Assembly (NCBI RefSeq): GCF_009764645.1
Contig: NZ_RWIM01000078.1
Location: 1-64,000 of the forward strand
From: Pseudomonas sp. PB106
GTDB lineage: Bacteria > Pseudomonadota > Gammaproteobacteria > Pseudomonadales > Pseudomonadaceae
Direction of reading: 5' to 3'
DNA length: 64,000 nucleotides
Positions within the stretch are counted from its first letter, which is position 1, and each line of letters starts with the position of its first letter. The position numbers and the translations under genes were made by a program. The notes below the pieces were generated by a model. It saw only the letters and a program-made list of their open reading frames with translations, did no database searches and was not told where the DNA came from. Positions 26,546 through 36,838 of the stretch are shown here, in pieces.

Positions 26546-28900
26546 TCAGAAGTCATAGCGCAAGGTCACGCCGGCAGTGCGCGGCTGGCCTGGCGAGGCG
26601 GTGTAGAGACCGTTGGAACCACTGCCAACGGCCAGGTAATACTCACGATCGAAAGCGTTTTTGACCCACAGCGAGGCGTCGAGCAAACCGTCGCCGTAGT
26701 CCACCCGCGCGCCGAGCGTGAAGTTGGCGAGGCCATAGCCGTCGATCTTCGCCAGATCAGAATTGTCGAGGGTGCCTTCGCTGGCCGAGCGATAGGCGTA
26801 GCTGCCGGTGGCGTAAGGTTCGATGCCGTCGATGCGCGGCCATTTGTATTCGCCGTTGACATTGCCGATCCAGCGCGAGGCGCCGGCGACACGCTGGCCA
26901 CTGAGGTCGCAGTTGGTTTGTCCCGGGGTTTCTGCAGGGCAGGGCGCGTCTTTGAACGACAGATAAGTCACGTCGTTGAACGAGCCGTTGACGTTCAACG
27001 TCAGGCCGCGCACAGGCACGGTGGTCGCCTCGAATTCGAGGCCGCGCGAGCGCACGGTGCCGGCGTTGGTCAGCAACTGGTAACCGGTCAACGAGCCCGG
27101 CGGCTGGTAATAGGTGGTGGCTTGATAGCCGTTGACGCCGGTCCAGAACAGGTTGGCGTTGAGCTGCAATCGCTGATCGAACAGCTGACTCTTGATGCCC
27201 AGTTCCGCGTCGTTCGCCCGCTCCGGGCCGACCAGCAATGACTCTGCGCCAGCGCTGGGCGCCGAGCCGACCGCGAGGTTGACGCCGCCGGATTTCTCGC
27301 CGTGAGACAGCGAGGTATAGCCGAGCACCTCGTCGCTGAAGTGGTAGCTCAGACTGGCCAGAAACGACGGCGCCGCGTTGTACAGGTGCAGGTCGCCGGT
27401 GTCATAGGCGCCGACCTGGCCGGCGCGAATCGCGTTGCCATTGACCACACCCGGGATCACCACCGGCGCGCCACCGCCCACCGGGGCAAAGCGCTTCACG
27501 TTGGCCTCTTTCTCTTCGTAGGTGCCGCGTATGCCGGCGCTGAAATCCAGGCGCTGGGTCAGGTGCCACGTGCCTTGGGCGAACAGCGCGTAGCTCTCGG
27601 TGTCGATCTTGCCGTTGACCTTGCTGTTGACGTTGTTCAGCGCATTGAGATTGGCGCCGATCAGGTTGAGATCCGCCAGCGGCCCGAGATTGGTGAAGAT
27701 GCGATTGCCGAGGTCTTGCTTGAACGCATAGGCGCCGACGACGTAATCGAAGAATTCGCCTTTGGGCGAGGCCAGACGCACTTCCTGGGAGAACTGGCGG
27801 TCATGCACTTCATAGCCGAAGTCGTTGATCACCGGGACTTCCAGTTGATCGGCGTCGTTGGCCGGGTTGAAGTGCCAGCTGCGATAAGCGCTGATCGAGG
27901 TCAGCGTGTAGCCGCCTGCGAGATTCCAGTTGGCTTCAACAGAGCTGGCGTTCTGGTGCACGCTGACGTTTTGCCGGCCATCGATGTTGCTTTCGCCGAC
28001 CTGTGGATTCGCCCCGACCAATGCCGCTCGGCGCCAGAACAACGGGCCGGCGCCGTAAATAACGCTGCTGCCGCTGCTGGAGTTTTCCGTGTTGTATTCG
28101 TTGATCCAGCGCAGGCTGAAATCGTCGTTGGGCTTGAACAATAACTGGCCGCGCAAGCCTTCGCGCTCACCGCCGAGCAGCGTGCGGTCGTCATGGCGAT
28201 TGTTCAGGTAGCCGTCATCGCGGGTGCGATAGAACGACAGACGCCCGGCGAGTGTGTCGGTCAGCGGCCCGGACACCGTGCCCTTGCCCTGAAAGTAGCC
28301 GTCCTGCCCGCCGGAGATTTCGAGGCTGCGTTCGGGAGTGAACGTCGGCCCGCGTGTGGTGATGTTAAGCACGCCGGCTGTGGTGTTTTTGCCGAACAAG
28401 GTGCCTTGCGGCCCGCGCAACAGCTCCAGTTGCTCGACATCAAGCATGTCGAACGCGGCCATGCCGGGGCGACCGAGATAGACGTTGTCCAGATAGATCC
28501 CGGCGCTGCCTTCCAGACCATCGCTGGCCGGGTTATTGCCGATGCCGCGCACGGCGAAGCTGGAAACCCGCGCATGAACATAGGCGACGTTGACACTCGG
28601 CAAGGCCTGTTGCAGATCCTGAATCTTGTAGATGCGCTGGCTTTCCAGGTTAGCGCCGCTGAGGGTGGTGATCGGCGTTGGCACGTCCTGCGACTGTTCC
28701 TCGCGGCGGCGCGCGGTCACGGTGACCTGTTCGAGCCTCGGCGCCGAGCTGTCAGCCTGAGCCGCCGCCGGTGCAGACGCTTCAGCTTCGTCCGCCGCAA
28801 AGCTCTGAGTCGAGTAAAGGACACCGGGCAGCGCCAGCCATAGGGAAAAGCTCAGGGGCTTGAGGCGGTGGGCCGTGGTGGCCGAGTAACGTAAAAGCAT
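26546..28900 (-). CDS. TonB-dependent outer-membrane receptor
   Basis: A 784-residue receptor with a signal peptide (cleavage after SFAA), a short TonB-box-like EQVTVTARR at about 58-66, a plug domain with LRGPQGTLFGKNTTAGVLNI, and a 22-strand barrel ending in LRYDF with C-terminal Phe. It lacks the extended signalling domain of FecA-type receptors. The sequence is of the general substrate class rather than a clear siderophore receptor. Its operon with an organosulfur-type monooxygenase suggests uptake of a sulfonate or sulfate ester. Confidence 0.93.
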   Translation of the reverse strand: MLLRYSATTAHRLKPLSFSLWLALPGVLYSTQSFAADEAEASAPAAAQADSSAPRLEQVTVTARRREEQSQDVPTPITTLSGANLESQRIYKIQDLQQALPSVNVAYVHARVSSFAVRGIGNNPASDGLEGSAGIYLDNVYLGRPGMAAFDMLDVEQLELLRGPQGTLFGKNTTAGVLNITTRGPTFTPERSLEISGGQDGYFQGKGTVSGPLTDTLAGRLSFYRTRDDGYLNNRHDDRTLLGGEREGLRGQLLFKPNDDFSLRWINEYNTENSSSGSSVIYGAGPLFWRRAALVGANPQVGESNIDGRQNVSVHQNASSVEANWNLAGGYTLTSISAYRSWHFNPANDADQLEVPVINDFGYEVHDRQFSQEVRLASPKGEFFDYVVGAYAFKQDLGNRIFTNLGPLADLNLIGANLNALNNVNSKVNGKIDTESYALFAQGTWHLTQRLDFSAGIRGTYEEKEANVKRFAPVGGGAPVVIPGVVNGNAIRAGQVGAYDTGDLHLYNAAPSFLASLSYHFSDEVLGYTSLSHGEKSGGVNLAVGSAPSAGAESLLVGPERANDAELGIKSQLFDQRLQLNANLFWTGVNGYQATTYYQPPGSLTGYQLLTNAGTVRSRGLEFEATTVPVRGLTLNVNGSFNDVTYLSFKDAPCPAETPGQTNCDLSGQRVAGASRWIGNVNGEYKWPRIDGIEPYATGSYAYRSASEGTLDNSDLAKIDGYGLANFTLGARVDYGDGLLDASLWVKNAFDREYYLAVGSGSNGLYTASPGQPRTAGVTLRYDF

Positions 28901-29029
28901 GGACGCAAAGCTCCTTTCATTGCCGCGCGATTCTGTCGGTCGGGCTCGGTAGAAAGGCCATGCTAGAGCGTGTGAAGGAAGGAAAAGGGGCCTGCGCGGA
29001 CAACCTATGGTCCGGCGCAGACAAGTGAC

Positions 29030-30103
29030 TCAAACCGCAATCGAAAGAGCCCCTTCAGCCGCGAGAACAGTGAGCCGAGGCACGTAGCGTTCAGGTTGCG
29101 ACGGCACGTCATCACGCCGCCATTTGCCTGGACTTTCGCCGGTCCAGCGCCGGAACGCACGGTTGAAACTGCTCGGCTCATTGAAGCCCAGTCGATAGCA
29201 GATTTCGTTGATCGAACAATCGGTCTGGCGCAAGTAACTGAACGCCAATTGCCGTCGGCAATCATCTAGCAAGGCCTTGAAACTGCTGTCGTGCTTGAGC
29301 AAGTGCCGATGCAGATTGCGCACGCTCATGCCGAGTTCATCGGCCACCCGACTTTGCTGAACTTCACCCAATGGCAGGTCACGGATAATTGCCGCGCGAA
29401 CCCGTTGCGGCAAGTTCAGGCGCCGCTGGCGTTCGAGGTAATCGTTGAGCACGCTGTCGAGGCCTTGGGCCACGGCGTGATTGGCCGTGGTCAGTGGTGC
29501 ATGCAGCCAGCGGTTGCTGTATTCGATGGCGTTTTCGCCAGCGTCGAAGTGAATCGGGCAACCGAGCAAACGTGTCCAGCGCATCGGATCCTGCGGGGCC
29601 GGGCGGGCCAGGCGCACGCCGTGGACGATCGGCAAATCGACCCAGGTCTGCCGGGTGAAACGCACCGCACAGGCAATCGACGCTTCGGTGGCGATCTGCT
29701 CCACCTCGGCGCCGTCGGCCACGCCGTAAACCATCCGCGTGGTGTGCCGCCCGCGCACCAGACGCAGCGCCGCCGACGTGGTAATCACCGGGGCGTAACG
29801 CACGCCACGCTGCAACGCTTCGATCACCGTCGAGCTGCTCTGCGCGGCGAAAAACAACCCATGAAAATCCGTCGGATAACTGTACTGCGCCACGTGCAGG
29901 CCGAAGCACTCGTCGGCACTGATGCGCCGCGCCGCCCGCCACAGCGTACTCATCGCGGAGAGGGCGATGCGCTGATCAGGGTCGTGCAAATGACACCGAT
30001 CGATACCGGCCTCGCGCAGCAGCGGGGACGCGTCGATGCCCTGCGCTTCCAGCGTGCGGGCGATGACTTGAGCCCAGGTGGCAATGGTGTCGGTGCTTGG
30101 CAT
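29030..30103 (-). CDS. AraC-family regulator with arabinose-binding-type N-terminal domain
   Basis: A 357-residue regulator of the OruR/ArgR-like branch: an N-terminal all-helical arabinose_bd-type sensor (about 1-210), then the two-HTH DNA-binding domain (about 240-335) with ADELGMSVRNLHRHL and YRLGFNEPSSFNRAFRRWTGESPGKWR. It lies between the GST gene and the TonB receptor gene, all on the minus strand, and is the likely activator of this locus. The C-terminal 20 residues beyond the HTH are unusual but not remarkable. Confidence 0.88.
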   Translation of the reverse strand: MPSTDTIATWAQVIARTLEAQGIDASPLLREAGIDRCHLHDPDQRIALSAMSTLWRAARRISADECFGLHVAQYSYPTDFHGLFFAAQSSSTVIEALQRGVRYAPVITTSAALRLVRGRHTTRMVYGVADGAEVEQIATEASIACAVRFTRQTWVDLPIVHGVRLARPAPQDPMRWTRLLGCPIHFDAGENAIEYSNRWLHAPLTTANHAVAQGLDSVLNDYLERQRRLNLPQRVRAAIIRDLPLGEVQQSRVADELGMSVRNLHRHLLKHDSSFKALLDDCRRQLAFSYLRQTDCSINEICYRLGFNEPSSFNRAFRRWTGESPGKWRRDDVPSQPERYVPRLTVLAAEGALSIAV

Positions 30104-30145
30104 GCTGTTTCTCCGGCGTGCTCGTTGATCGATCCTCGGTGTGAC

Positions 30146-30763
30146 TCAGGCAAGGCCTTCGGCGCTGGCGGTGTGCACCACGGATTCACGCGCTCGGAAG
30201 CGTGCGAGCGCGGCTTGCAGCGCCGGGAAGTCACCCAGCACACCGACGCGGGCGCTCCAGCCGAGGAACACGCCGAGGTAGATGTCCGCCAGCGTCAGGC
30301 GATTGCCCACCAGATAATCGCTTTGGGTCAGACGCGCTTCGATTGGTTTCAGCGCGTTCGCCAGCTGCTCCAGAGCGCGCTGACGAATACCGGGGAATGC
30401 CGCTTCATCGGCGCTGTAACGCTCGGGCCGATTGATCGGGCGAAAGGCGCCGACGTGCACCTCGGTGGCGACGTAACCGAGCCAGCCTTGAATCTGCGCT
30501 CGCTCGACCGAACCCGCCGGTGCGAACAACGGCGTGCCGGGTTTGAGGTCGGCGAGGTACGGCAGGATCGCGGTGTTTTCGGTCAGCAGGGTCTGGTCAT
30601 CCAGCAACAACGCCGGCACGCGACCTGTCGGGTTGATCTGGCGATACGGCGCGTTCGGGTCGCCCAGCGTCACGGGCTCGACGCTGATGGGCAGTTGCAA
30701 TTCGTGAATCACGACATGGGCAGCGAACGAGCAGGCACCGGGAAAAATGAACAGCGTGGTCAT
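30146..30763 (-). CDS. Glutathione S-transferase (bacterial beta-like)
   Basis: A 205-residue GST. The thioredoxin-like N-terminal domain has the PGACSF active-site region with a cysteine near residue 11, as in beta-class GSTs. The G-site GRVPALLLDD...LTENTAILPYLADL is intact, and the C-terminal helical domain ends with an FRARE-type tail. It is 15 bp downstream of the binding-protein gene. In an organosulfur locus it could conjugate or release a thiol-linked substrate, but this is inference. Confidence 0.88.
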   Translation of the reverse strand: MTTLFIFPGACSFAAHVVIHELQLPISVEPVTLGDPNAPYRQINPTGRVPALLLDDQTLLTENTAILPYLADLKPGTPLFAPAGSVERAQIQGWLGYVATEVHVGAFRPINRPERYSADEAAFPGIRQRALEQLANALKPIEARLTQSDYLVGNRLTLADIYLGVFLGWSARVGVLGDFPALQAALARFRARESVVHTASAEGLA

Positions 30764-30778
30764 GGCGAATCCTTGTTA

Positions 30779-31834
30779 TTAGAGGCTGACTTGTGGGGTT
30801 TGAGCGGCGGTGTCGGTCTGTTGCAGGGCGGCATCGATGAAGCGCGGTTCAGCCCAGGTCTTGACCTCGAAACCTTTGCGGATGAGCTTAGCGTCTAGCG
30901 CCAGATCCACGCTGCGCTGCAAGTTGTCGAGGAACGGCGCATCGAGTTGCGGGGCGAAAATCTTCACCAGCGACTGATCTTTCGCGTCCGTGGTGAGGAT
31001 GTCCGCCGGGTAGCTGGCGAGCTTCGAGACCAGGTTGATGTAGTCCTGTTTGTGCTCGTCGTTGCGCAACCAAGTTATCGCCGGCTGCTGTGCTTTGATC
31101 AGGCGTGCGACCAGCTCCGGGTGTGCGTCGACGAAGGCGCCACGGCCCAGCAACACACCCTGCATGCTGCCGGCGCCATCGAGGTCAACGGTGGTCAGTG
31201 GCAGCTCGGCGAGGCCGCGCGCCTTGAGCGCAATCACCCCGGCGCCGGACCACGTCGCGTCAATCTGCTTGGCCGCCAGCGCTGCGTTGGCCGCGTTGTA
31301 GTCGAGGTTGACCACTTTGTAGTCGCTCTCTTTCAGGCCTTGATGGGCCAGCGCCGAAGCAAAGGAAAGTTGCGTGGCAGTGCCGCGAAAAATCGCCACG
31401 CGCTTGCCCTTCAAGGCTTCGAGGGTGGTGATGCCCGAACCCGGCTGCACCGCCAGATACAGTTTGACGTCTCGAGCAGTCGCACTCAGCAAGCGCGTGT
31501 CGAGACCGCCGGCCTTGCCGATGATCGCCGGCAGATCGCCGAGGTACGCGAAGTCTTCCTGATTGTTGGCCAGGGCTTCATTGATAGCCGGCCCCGCGCC
31601 TTTGAAGAAGTCCCAACGAATTTTGATCCCGTCTTTCTCGAACTCTTTTTCCAAGGTCTGGCGGTCGCGCAACACATCGACGATGCCGGCACCACTGGGC
31701 GTCGGGCCGGCGCTGATGTCCGGCACCGCGATGCGAATTTCTTTGACCGTATCGGCCAATGCCACGCTGGAAACCAACAGTGCAGCGAGGGTAAGCGCTG
31801 CTCGCGAGAGGGGAAAAGAAGTCATTCGAATCAC
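30779..31834 (-). CDS. Periplasmic binding protein of the aliphatic-sulfonate (SsuA/TauA) type
   Basis: A 351-residue exported solute-binding protein. After a signal peptide ending VALA come VKEIRIAVPDIS, the FFKGAGPAINEALANNQEDFAYLGDLPAI segment and LKGKRVAIFRGTATQLSF, typical of the SsuA/TauA/nitrate family. The start is set at GTG 31834 because AGGAG lies 5 bases before it; the next ATG (31825) is too far from that site. No ABC permease or ATPase gene is adjacent, so it must share one encoded elsewhere or work differently. Confidence 0.85.
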   Translation of the reverse strand: MIRMTSFPLSRAALTLAALLVSSVALADTVKEIRIAVPDISAGPTPSGAGIVDVLRDRQTLEKEFEKDGIKIRWDFFKGAGPAINEALANNQEDFAYLGDLPAIIGKAGGLDTRLLSATARDVKLYLAVQPGSGITTLEALKGKRVAIFRGTATQLSFASALAHQGLKESDYKVVNLDYNAANAALAAKQIDATWSGAGVIALKARGLAELPLTTVDLDGAGSMQGVLLGRGAFVDAHPELVARLIKAQQPAITWLRNDEHKQDYINLVSKLASYPADILTTDAKDQSLVKIFAPQLDAPFLDNLQRSVDLALDAKLIRKGFEVKTWAEPRFIDAALQQTDTAAQTPQVSL

Positions 31835-32151
31835 ACGTCTGCTCCTGCAAAGGCCGGCGAGGTGCCGGATCGAAGGCGCAGATATAGCGGCGTGTTGATG
31901 CAGAAATAAAATACTTAAAACGACGCTGTTTATTCGCTTGAGGCATATGGCCGATGGATCAACGGCTGCGTGGGCGATGCTTGAAAGGCATAAAAAATAT
32001 GCGCGATGTGGCGTCGGTTCCGCACTACACCAGCATGGGTCATGCACGGCACTGCTCAATCAACAACACCAACGCAATGACGATCATCAGGCCACCCGAC
32101 CATCAGCTAATCTGTTGATCACTTGCAGATCAGCGATGAATGGGAGTTCAC
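31835..32151. other. Divergent intergenic region, no gene
   Basis: This 317-bp region separates the binding-protein gene (minus) from the membrane-protein gene (plus). It must hold the promoters of both. I found no clear operator, terminator or repeat in it. Confidence 0.5.
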
Positions 32152-32607
32152 ATGAGGATCAGGGACGATTTGGTCTGTTCGACGTTTTTGGTCGCGCTGG
32201 TTCTCGTTTACGCATCCATTGCTGGCAACACCCTCTATCTAGGGCCTTGGTACATCATCGGCGTGTCGGTGATCCTGTTGCTTCCGGGCCTGATGCTACG
32301 TGCGCGCGCACTGTTTCTGACCGGTACGACGGCCGCCGTGATGGTGACGCTTTTGGTCTACATGGCCATCATCACCCGCGCAGGGCGAGAGGGCGGACTC
32401 GTTGGGTTGGGCCATGTTTTTTCGGTTCCCGGCATGTTCCTCGGTGCAGGGGTCGCGGCCTGGTTGTTGAGGGGCAGTATCCATGCGAGCTTGCCTTGGG
32501 TGGTTGCGGCGCTTGGTTTTCTGGGCGCCGGCCTCGGTTTCATCCTCGCTCAGTTAATTGTTTGCAACACCGCGATGTACTGCGGGGTTCTATCGTTTGC
32601 AGCGTAA
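32152..32607 (+). CDS. Small integral membrane protein, unknown
   Basis: A 151-residue protein with about five hydrophobic segments: TFLVALVLVYASIAG, WYIIGVSVILLLPG, an ALFLTGTTAAVMVTLLVYMAI segment, and two near the C-terminus. It has few charged residues. The ATG at 32152 is preceded by GGGAG. I do not recognise a family. It stands between the organosulfur locus and a LysR gene on the other strand. Confidence 0.65.
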   Translation: MRIRDDLVCSTFLVALVLVYASIAGNTLYLGPWYIIGVSVILLLPGLMLRARALFLTGTTAAVMVTLLVYMAIITRAGREGGLVGLGHVFSVPGMFLGAGVAAWLLRGSIHASLPWVVAALGFLGAGLGFILAQLIVCNTAMYCGVLSFAA

Positions 32608-32660
32608 AACCGGCAGAAGACAAGAAGCATCTAGCTGCCCGTGCGCCTGAGCAACTGAGT

Positions 32661-33554
32661 TCAACCTTTGTAGATCAAAGCGTCGACCACCACGCCGAAG
32701 GCTGACGAATGCTCGCGGCGATTCGGGTAATAGAGATGGTAGCCAGCAAACGGCTGGCACCAATCCTCCATGACCCGCACCAGACGGCCCTCAGCGAGGT
32801 CCTTGGCCACCATGTCTTCAGGCAGAAAGCCCAGACCGCATCCCGCCAGCGCCGCACGCAAAATCGGCACGCTGCTGTTGAATGTCCATTGGCCTTCGAC
32901 GCGAGCCTTGAGTTCGTGGCCATCCTTTTCGAAATCCCATTGCATCAGGCTGCCGTGAGTCGGCAGGCGCAAGTTGATGCAGTTGTGCGCCGCCAGATCT
33001 CCCGGTTCCATCGGGTAAGGCCGCTGTTTGAAATATTCCGGCGAGCCGACAACGGCAATGCGCAGCGATGGCCCGATCGGCACGGCGATCATGTCCTTGG
33101 CCACCTGATCCCCCAGTCGAACACCCGCGTCATAGCGCTGCGCGACGATGTCGGCGAGGGCGTAATCGACGGTGATTTCGACCTTGATGTCCGGGTAGTC
33201 GGGCAGCACCTTCAGCAGCTTCGGCCAGAGAATATTGTTCGCCGCGTGTTCCGACGCCTGAATCCGCACATTGCCGGCCGGGGTGTCGCGAAATTCGCTG
33301 ACGGCGGCCAGTTCCAGTTCGATCTCATCGAAGCGCGGTGCCATCGATTGGTACAGCCGCTGACCCGCCTCGGTCGGCGAGACGCTGCGCGTAGTTCGCG
33401 TCAGCAGGCGCACGCCCAGCCGGGTTTCCAGTGCCCGCAGAGTGTGGCTCAGCGCTGACTGCGAAACGCCCAATTGCGCGGCGACACGGGTAAAACTGCC
33501 TTCGCGGGTGATGACCACGAAGGCTTGCAGGTCGTTGAGATTGGCGCGGGACAT
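32661..33554 (-). CDS. LysR-family transcriptional regulator
   Basis: A 297-residue LysR protein beginning MSRANLNDLQAFVVITREGS, with HTH SFTRVAAQLGVSQSALSHTLRALETRLG and a sensor domain of the CrgA-like group (SALSHTLR plus RTTRSVSPTEAGQRLYQ). The ATG at 33554 is preceded by GAGAGG. It lies 98 bp downstream of the CMD gene in the same direction, with the flavodoxin and aldo-keto reductase genes further upstream; it likely regulates that group. Confidence 0.9.
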   Translation of the reverse strand: MSRANLNDLQAFVVITREGSFTRVAAQLGVSQSALSHTLRALETRLGVRLLTRTTRSVSPTEAGQRLYQSMAPRFDEIELELAAVSEFRDTPAGNVRIQASEHAANNILWPKLLKVLPDYPDIKVEITVDYALADIVAQRYDAGVRLGDQVAKDMIAVPIGPSLRIAVVGSPEYFKQRPYPMEPGDLAAHNCINLRLPTHGSLMQWDFEKDGHELKARVEGQWTFNSSVPILRAALAGCGLGFLPEDMVAKDLAEGRLVRVMEDWCQPFAGYHLYYPNRREHSSAFGVVVDALIYKG

Positions 33555-33652
33555 TGATGAGAACCTCTCATGAGGGACGCGGGATTGATCCATGAAGCAG
33601 GTTGCGCACGGTTCCGCGACTCTCAGTTCGGCAAGGTTCTCGCGAATGTCTG

Positions 33653-34426
33653 TCACTTCACCGAAGCCGCGAGTGCTTGAGTCAGCGCCGCATGAGCACG
33701 CTCGGCAGTCTGGGCATCGCCATGTTGTTTCAGCAGTTCGATCACCTGACGCAACTGCGCCGCGCTCAGCCCGACGCGCAGGCTCGCCGCCATATGTGAG
33801 CGCAACTGCGACTCCACGCCAGGCGTTGCCGCCAGCGCGCCGACAGTCGCCAGTTCGCGGCTTTGCCAGTCGAGGTTGTCGCGTTCGAAAATGTCACCGA
33901 ACAAATGGGTTTGCAGGAACTGGTTGATCACTGGGGCGAACTCGAACACCGGGCCTTTGACCGGACCACCGGAAATTTTCGTTTGATTGGCCGTGCCGGC
34001 GGCCAGCAGCTCATCACCGACCGGAATCGCCCGGTTTGGCTCACGCCCCGGCGCATCTTCAATGCCGCGCTGTTTGCGCGCCTGCACGACGGTCATCAAT
34101 TCATTCAAGGCATTGAGGCTGCGCGGGAAGCCGACATAGGCGTAGAGCTGCACCAGTACTTCGCGGGTTTCGCTGACAGTCAGTCCAGCGTCGAGTCCCT
34201 GATTCAGCGCGGCGTTGAGCTTGGGTATGTCGCTGGTCGCCATGAATGCTGCGATCAGGGGAATCGCCAGTTGCTGGCTCGACAGTGATTCAGCGCGGTC
34301 GGGGGTGCTGGTCATGGTTTTTGATGCCTCGGTTGCTTGAGTGGGAACACTGAACATCGCGCCAACGCTCAGGCAGAGCGCCATGACGGTGGGGAGGGCA
34401 GTGGTGTTGCGGGCGACAGTGGTCAT
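33653..34426 (-). CDS. Exported tandem carboxymuconolactone-decarboxylase-family protein
   Basis: A 257-residue protein with a signal peptide (about 1-30, ending VPTQA) and two CMD/AhpD-like repeats (about 60-120 and 175-245). Signature stretches are SETREVLVQLYAYVGFPRSLNALNEL and RELATVGALAATPGVESQLRSHMAASLRVG. The AhpD redox motif CxxC is absent, so it is not a thiol peroxidase partner; a hydrolytic or decarboxylating role is possible. The ATG at 34426 is chosen from the GGAG site and signal peptide. The cytosolic CMD PcaC is single-domain and unexported, so this is a different branch. Confidence 0.85.
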   Translation of the reverse strand: MTTVARNTTALPTVMALCLSVGAMFSVPTQATEASKTMTSTPDRAESLSSQQLAIPLIAAFMATSDIPKLNAALNQGLDAGLTVSETREVLVQLYAYVGFPRSLNALNELMTVVQARKQRGIEDAPGREPNRAIPVGDELLAAGTANQTKISGGPVKGPVFEFAPVINQFLQTHLFGDIFERDNLDWQSRELATVGALAATPGVESQLRSHMAASLRVGLSAAQLRQVIELLKQHGDAQTAERAHAALTQALAASVK

Positions 34427-34660
34427 CGTGAAAGGCTCCATCCATTGCGGGTCACTGCGGTATCGCTGGATCGTACGGAGGATGGTTGCAGTGATTAAGA
34501 CCAAAATTGCGCATGGACTCTTGAGCTGAGCTCATGAGTCCAGGATTGAGTGCTTTGTGAAAACTGCACGCCGAGCCGAAGATACGGGGCTTGAGGCTTC
34601 AGGATCCCGCGTTGCGGGCTGCCCCGCAGAGGAAGTCGCGGTGGCAAAGCGAGTGATCAA

Positions 34661-36324
<1,664 letters not shown>

Positions 36325-36325
36325 T

Positions 36326-36362
36326 CATCAGTGCGTCTGAACGTGGAAAACGTGGCCCTCGC
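36326..36362 (-). repeat. Tail element: half terminator similar to 40396-40432
   Basis: 36326-36362 matches 40396-40432 at 29 of 37 positions without gaps (core GAAAACGT-G/A-GCCCTCGC). At 40.4 kb this sequence is the distal arm and T-tract of the terminator of the DUF6124 operon. Here the other arm is missing. Confidence 0.6.
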
Positions 36363-36377
36363 TCATCAACCCGGCAA

Positions 36378-36428
36378 CGGACTATCAAACCCGATCACTG
36401 TTTCTCAGTAACCGACAAACGATAGCGC
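36378..36428 (-). repeat. Partial copy of the DUF6124 upstream leader
   Basis: Matches 41477-41527 at 44 of 51 positions, including the hairpin with the CTATCAAA loop (minus-strand RNA UUUGAUAG) and the following ATCACTGTTTCTCAGT inverted repeat. It lies only 16 bp from the half terminator at 36326-36362, with no gene between. Confidence 0.7.
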
Positions 36429-36838
36429 TCGCAGCTTGGTGTTAAAATCTCGTCTGTATGGCCATTTGCGACCGTCGCGATGGTGATGACCTTCTTCAGT
36501 AAAATTACCGCTCGTCGCCTCACGACCGCCTGTACAGGTTATCGCCGGCACTGCAGTTATCGATTAACCGCCAATGTGCGCCAACTTCTTTTGATAGGTA
36601 AAGATCATTCGCAACTGACTGATATTTGTAGGTTTTTTGGATTTTTTCAACGTTTGGTCTGAAACCGTTTCACCTGTAACCCCTGAGGGTTTTACTACCA
36701 ACGATAAAATTTGTTTCACTTGATTTCTGAAAATCATCGAGCTTTTTTCTAGCCAGTTGCGAATTCCTACTACCTTCAAACGGGCTTGTTCTTTGCGCTT
36801 TAGGCTTAGCGCATTCCTACTATGAAGGAGCGTAGAAG
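36429..36838 (+). promoter_or_regulatory. AT-rich promoter region of the alkylsulfatase gene
   Basis: No gene. From about 36570 the composition becomes AT-rich. A 14-bp direct repeat GCG(A/C)ATTCCTACTA occurs at 36759-36772 and 36809-36822, 50 bp apart, the second ending 17 bp before the start codon. A regulator or start-site function is inferred only from position. Confidence 0.45.

Noticed and set aside
29291..30898. Long antisense open frame of more than 500 codons opposite the AraC, GST and binding-protein genes
   Set aside because: GC-rich coding sequence in Pseudomonas often leaves the opposite strand open. The sense strand here has complete family motifs and ribosome sites; the antisense frame has none.
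33653..34426. PcaC (gamma-carboxymuconolactone decarboxylase) completing the catechol pathway
   Set aside because: It has a signal peptide and two CMD repeats, unlike cytosolic PcaC, and lies with an aldo-keto reductase and flavodoxin. It also acts in the protocatechuate branch, which is not present here.
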